DNA of 5,783 nucleotides from Chloroflexota bacterium (GTDB taxonomy: Bacteria; Chloroflexota; Anaerolineae; Caldilineales; Caldilineaceae). Made by a program: the position numbers and the translations under genes. The stretch lies in the NCBI GenBank assembly GCA_003451595.1, contig DMDA01000037.1, forward strand, positions 51,454-57,236, given 5' to 3'. The notes below the pieces were generated by a model. It was not told the DNA's origin. It saw only the letters and a list, made by a program, of their open reading frames with translations, and made no database searches. Below are positions 5,121-5,783 of this stretch, in pieces (positions within the stretch are counted from its first letter, which is position 1; the number at the start of each line of letters is the position of its first letter).

Positions 5121-5783
<663 letters not shown>

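Overview
The window looks like a chromosomal segment from a GC-rich bacterium of the phylum Chloroflexota, probably in the Caldilineae/Anaerolineae part. This is inferred from style, not from a marker gene. The signs are a Tat lipoprotein with a long Pro/Thr linker, secreted proteins carrying a short aromatic-LP-x-V motif, and FG-GAP propeller proteins. Most genes are housekeeping or cell-envelope genes. I see no tRNA, rRNA, CRISPR array, insertion sequence or phage gene.

Layout from left to right. Positions 1-81 (+) are the last 26 codons of a gene that resembles the C-terminus of Nif3/YbgI-family metal proteins. A long hairpin (89-140) separates it from a convergent small gene. That gene, 150-422 (-), is the main discovery. 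It reads as a 90-residue SelW-like (Rdx family) thioredoxin-fold protein with an in-frame UGA at the second position of its Cys-x-x-Cys redox motif. A strong ribosome binding site lies before the upstream ATG, and a plausible bacterial SECIS hairpin follows the UGA. It is therefore very probably a selenoprotein, and ordinary annotation would truncate or miss it. A divergent promoter region (about 423-550) separates it from 551-1903 (+), a Tat-exported lipoprotein with a clan GH-A-like glycoside hydrolase domain. Next come a four-helix membrane protein (1975-2385, +) and, behind its own promoter, an HNH endonuclease-fold protein (2513-3046, +).

The right half is on the minus strand. pyrB (aspartate carbamoyltransferase, cut by the right edge) lies 12 bases upstream of a 678-residue secreted protein (3072-5108). 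That protein has an N-terminal FG-GAP/VCBS beta-propeller and two C-terminal Ig/BACON-like domains. The spacing suggests co-transcription from the pyrB side, although the functions are not obviously linked. The minus-strand block converges on the HNH gene with only 25 bases between stop codons.

I see no multi-gene novel system. The real points of interest are the unannotated selenoprotein, the unassigned hydrolase lipoprotein, and a short hydrophobic motif shared by the two exported proteins.
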